From JACCWP01 sp963801045 (GTDB lineage: Bacteria > Actinomycetota > Actinomycetes > Propionibacteriales > Nocardioidaceae), in assembly GCA_963801045.1 (NCBI GenBank), contig CAWDDC010000004.1, positions 868,001 to 932,000 on the forward strand: a stretch of DNA of 64,000 nt, in the 5' to 3' direction. The translations under genes and the position numbers were made by a program. Numbering within the stretch: the first letter of the stretch is position 1; every line of letters starts with the position of its first letter. Below are positions 61,979 to 64,000 of the stretch, one piece after another. A model generated the notes under the pieces. The model saw only the letters and a list, made by a program, of their open reading frames with translations. It had not been told where the DNA came from and ran no database searches.

Positions 61979-64000
61979 CTACCCCTGGGCGAGTCGCTGC
62001 AGTCCGGCGACGGAGCGTCGCTCGGCGAGCCAGGTGTCCAGCTCGGCTGCCGGCACGGGCGGGGACAGGTAGTAGCCCTGCGCCTGGTCGCAGCCGTACC
62101 CAGCCAGCTCGGTGTAGGTGAGCCGGCTCTCGACGCCTTCCGCGACCATCCGCAGGTCGAGGCTGTGTGCCAGGGCGATGGTCGAGGCGACCAGGGCCGC
62201 GGCGTGCCCGGTGTGTCCCATCGGCAGCACGAACGAACGGTCCAGCTTGAGCTCGTCGATCGGCAGGTCGCGAAGGTAGGCCAGCGAGCTGTAGCCGCTG
62301 CCGAAGTCGTCGACGGCGATCTCGATGCCCTGGTCGCGCAGCTGGGTGAGGATCGAGCGGGCCCGGTCGCGGTCGCCCATCAGCGACTCCTCGGTGATCT
62401 CCAGCATCAGCGCACTGGGCGGCAGGTTGCGGGCTGCGATCATGGCCGCAACGTGCTCCGGCAGCTCGGCGTCCAGTACCGAGCTGGTGGACAGGTTCAC
62501 CGCGACCCGCAGCGGGCGGCCGGCTGCCCGCCAGACGGCGGCCTGGTCCAACGCCTGTTCGAGCACGACCTGGGTCAGGCAGCGCATCAGCCCGGCCGCC
62601 TCGGTCAGCTCGAGGAAGCTGTCCGGGTAGACCAGGCCACGGGTCGGGTGGTTCCAGCGCACGAGCGCCTCCACGCCGTGCACGTCGCCGGTCTCGAGGT
62701 CGACCTTGGGTTGGTAGTGCAGCACGAGCTGGTCGGAGGCCAGGGCCGTCCGCAGCTCCTCCAGCGTGCGCAGCCGGGTCTCGGTGCGGGTGTCGTCGGA
62801 GTTGGTGAAGACGTGGTGGCCGGCCCGTCCGGCCTTGGCCCGGTACATCGCCATGTCGGCGCGACGCAGCAGCACGTCGAGGTCGCGCCCCTGATCGGGG
62901 TACAGCGCGATCCCGATGCTGACATCGGTCTCGAGGGCGATGCCCTCGAGGGTGAACGGTTGGGCCAGCACGGCGCGCAGCTCGACGGCGATCGCCACCG
63001 CCCGGTCGTGGTCGGCATCGGCGAGCAGGATCGCGAACTCGTCACCGCCGAGCCGTCCCAGCAGGTCACTGGGCCGCAGCTGTTCGGCGAGCCGGATCCC
63101 GACCTGGATCAGGAGGCGGTCCCCGGCGTGGTGTCCCAGGCTGTCGTTGACCTCCTTGAACCGGTCCAGGTCCAGCACCAGCAGGGCGCCTCGCCTGCCC
63201 TCGGCGGCCGTCAGCAGCGCGGGGACCTCGGCGTACAAGGCGCGTCGGTTCGGCAGGCCGGTCAGGTCGTCGGTGGTGGCCTGCCGACGCAGGTCGGCCA
63301 TGGTGACGAGCTGGCGGAATGCGAGGTGGGTTCGTACCGCCCCGCCCAGCAGGGTCACGCTCGCCAGCACCAGTGCCAGGACTGACACATGCGCGCGGGT
63401 GCCCAGGATCAGGACGCTCAGAGCCGCTGCCATCGCCATCGCCGGGACCGCGAGTGCGACGTGTCGGCGCGCTCGCTGCGTGGCGACTCGGACGAGGTGC
63501 GTGCTGCCGTCGACCCAGACCGCCACCAGCGCCAGGCCGACCACCCAGCCCGCGTTCAGCGCGGTGCCGAAGTGGTAGGTGCCCTGCGCGACCCACAAGG
63601 CGAATGTCACGTCGGTCGCGGCGAAGACCAGGAGCCCGAGGACGAGGAGGGTCCAGCGGGGCCCGAGGTCCATACCCGGGGAGACTGCGAGCCCGATGAC
63701 GGTGGCGATCAGCACCATGTCGAGCAGCGGCAGGGTGACCGAGACGACGCTGGCGGCTGACGGCGGACTCTCGGCGGCGGCGGCCAGGATCGGGCTGAGC
63801 ACGACGGCCAGCACCGATGCGGCGCCCAAGGATCCCAGCGCACTGTCGAGCCATACCGACCAGGGCAGCGCGCGTGCCTGCTTGCGCACCAGCACGGCCA
63901 GGGCGCCGAGGATCAACGGGTAGAACAAGACATAGCCCAGGTCGGCCGCCGACGCGATGGGCATCGTCCCCACCACGGCCTCGACGACCGCGTAGTACGC
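61979..64000 (-). CDS. Membrane GGDEF-EAL c-di-GMP enzyme (N-terminus beyond window)
   Basis: At least 673 residues, still open at the right edge of the window. The N-terminal part has about seven or more hydrophobic helices (DLGYVLFYPLILGALAVLV, LGSLGAASVLAVVLSPILAAA, LLVLGLLVFAATDVTFALWV), a membrane sensor. The GGDEF domain has TDDLTGLPNRRALYAE and intact RLGGDEFAILLAD. The EAL domain has GVEALVRWNHPTRG, AVDDFGSGYSSL, LKLDRSF and AEGVES. Both active sites look intact. A start at the GTG giving MVGTMPIA is possible, but the frame continues upstream with hydrophobic sequence, so I treat it as partial. Confidence 0.9.
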   Translation of the reverse strand, partial: AYYAVVEAVVGTMPIASAADLGYVLFYPLILGALAVLVRKQARALPWSVWLDSALGSLGAASVLAVVLSPILAAAAESPPSAASVVSVTLPLLDMVLIATVIGLAVSPGMDLGPRWTLLVLGLLVFAATDVTFALWVAQGTYHFGTALNAGWVVGLALVAVWVDGSTHLVRVATQRARRHVALAVPAMAMAAALSVLILGTRAHVSVLALVLASVTLLGGAVRTHLAFRQLVTMADLRRQATTDDLTGLPNRRALYAEVPALLTAAEGRRGALLVLDLDRFKEVNDSLGHHAGDRLLIQVGIRLAEQLRPSDLLGRLGGDEFAILLADADHDRAVAIAVELRAVLAQPFTLEGIALETDVSIGIALYPDQGRDLDVLLRRADMAMYRAKAGRAGHHVFTNSDDTRTETRLRTLEELRTALASDQLVLHYQPKVDLETGDVHGVEALVRWNHPTRGLVYPDSFLELTEAAGLMRCLTQVVLEQALDQAAVWRAAGRPLRVAVNLSTSSVLDAELPEHVAAMIAARNLPPSALMLEITEESLMGDRDRARSILTQLRDQGIEIAVDDFGSGYSSLAYLRDLPIDELKLDRSFVLPMGHTGHAAALVASTIALAHSLDLRMVAEGVESRLTYTELAGYGCDQAQGYYLSPPVPAAELDTWLAERRSVAGLQRLAQG

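Overview
The window reads as chromosome of a high-GC Gram-positive bacterium (Actinomycetota). Codon third positions are almost all G or C, GTG starts are frequent, and the gene content includes a mycothiol-dependent nitroreductase-like protein, an NgcEFG-type sugar importer, a CGNR-type regulator, EspG/ESX-like proteins and a group II truncated haemoglobin. A member of the Nocardioidaceae or a near relative is my best guess; this is inference from gene content, not a database result. No rRNA operon, prophage, integrase, transposase or CRISPR array was seen.

Layout. 1-2.3 kb: end of a glycerol operon (glpK fragment, glpD). 2.3-3.5 kb: a self-contained module made of an AbiEi-winged-helix/DUF559 nuclease-like gene bracketed by inverted 78-bp palindromic repeats. 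3.5-9.2 kb: lone araA with a LacI-type operator, a secreted RTX-repeat protein, a SIMPL protein, tRNA-His, orn, a small membrane protein and a secreted S1 protease. 9.5-13 kb: ngcEFG-like sugar ABC operon without its ATPase, plus a DUF4326 gene. 13-19 kb: amino-acid permease, exported erythromycin-esterase-like protein, RibD/DHFR-like reductase, glycolipid-binding-like protein, tRNA-Arg and a PrsW protease. 19-25 kb: two translationally coupled dynamin-like GTPases, an SSB, EttA, and a MarR/YceI divergent pair. 25.9-28.7 kb: four tightly packed unknown genes that look like a type VII/ESX effector-chaperone cassette. 28.7-36.4 kb: thiolase, thioesterase, truncated haemoglobin, epimerase-DUF2867 fusion, MscS channel, amidase and small proteins. 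36.4-37.6 kb: a second AbiEi/DUF559 gene, this one between direct copies of a 53-bp palindrome. 37.6-64 kb: aminopeptidase N, nitroreductase, rpiB, a PP2C phosphatase, three c-di-GMP enzymes, malQ, a cysteine-desulfurase-like enzyme, TetR/GNAT pair, a second RTX protein, an ECF sigma factor, three MFS transporters, an FHA protein, an AarF/UbiB kinase and a CGNR regulator.

The most unusual signal is the pair of AbiEi/DUF559 modules. The two genes are only distantly alike, yet each is bracketed by its own family of long palindromes, each fills the gap between two convergent housekeeping genes, and gene-less copies of both palindrome families lie elsewhere in the window (7864-7957 and 8029-8081 side by side; 29997-30084). 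In addition the box TCCACAGCCG(A/G)G lies exactly 74 nt upstream of the start codon of both nuclease genes and of the ssb gene at 22.5 kb. This suggests a shared regulon linking an SSB to the palindrome-associated nucleases, and a REP/RAYT-like repeat system whose protein would be a DUF559 nuclease rather than a transposase. Function and mobility are inference.
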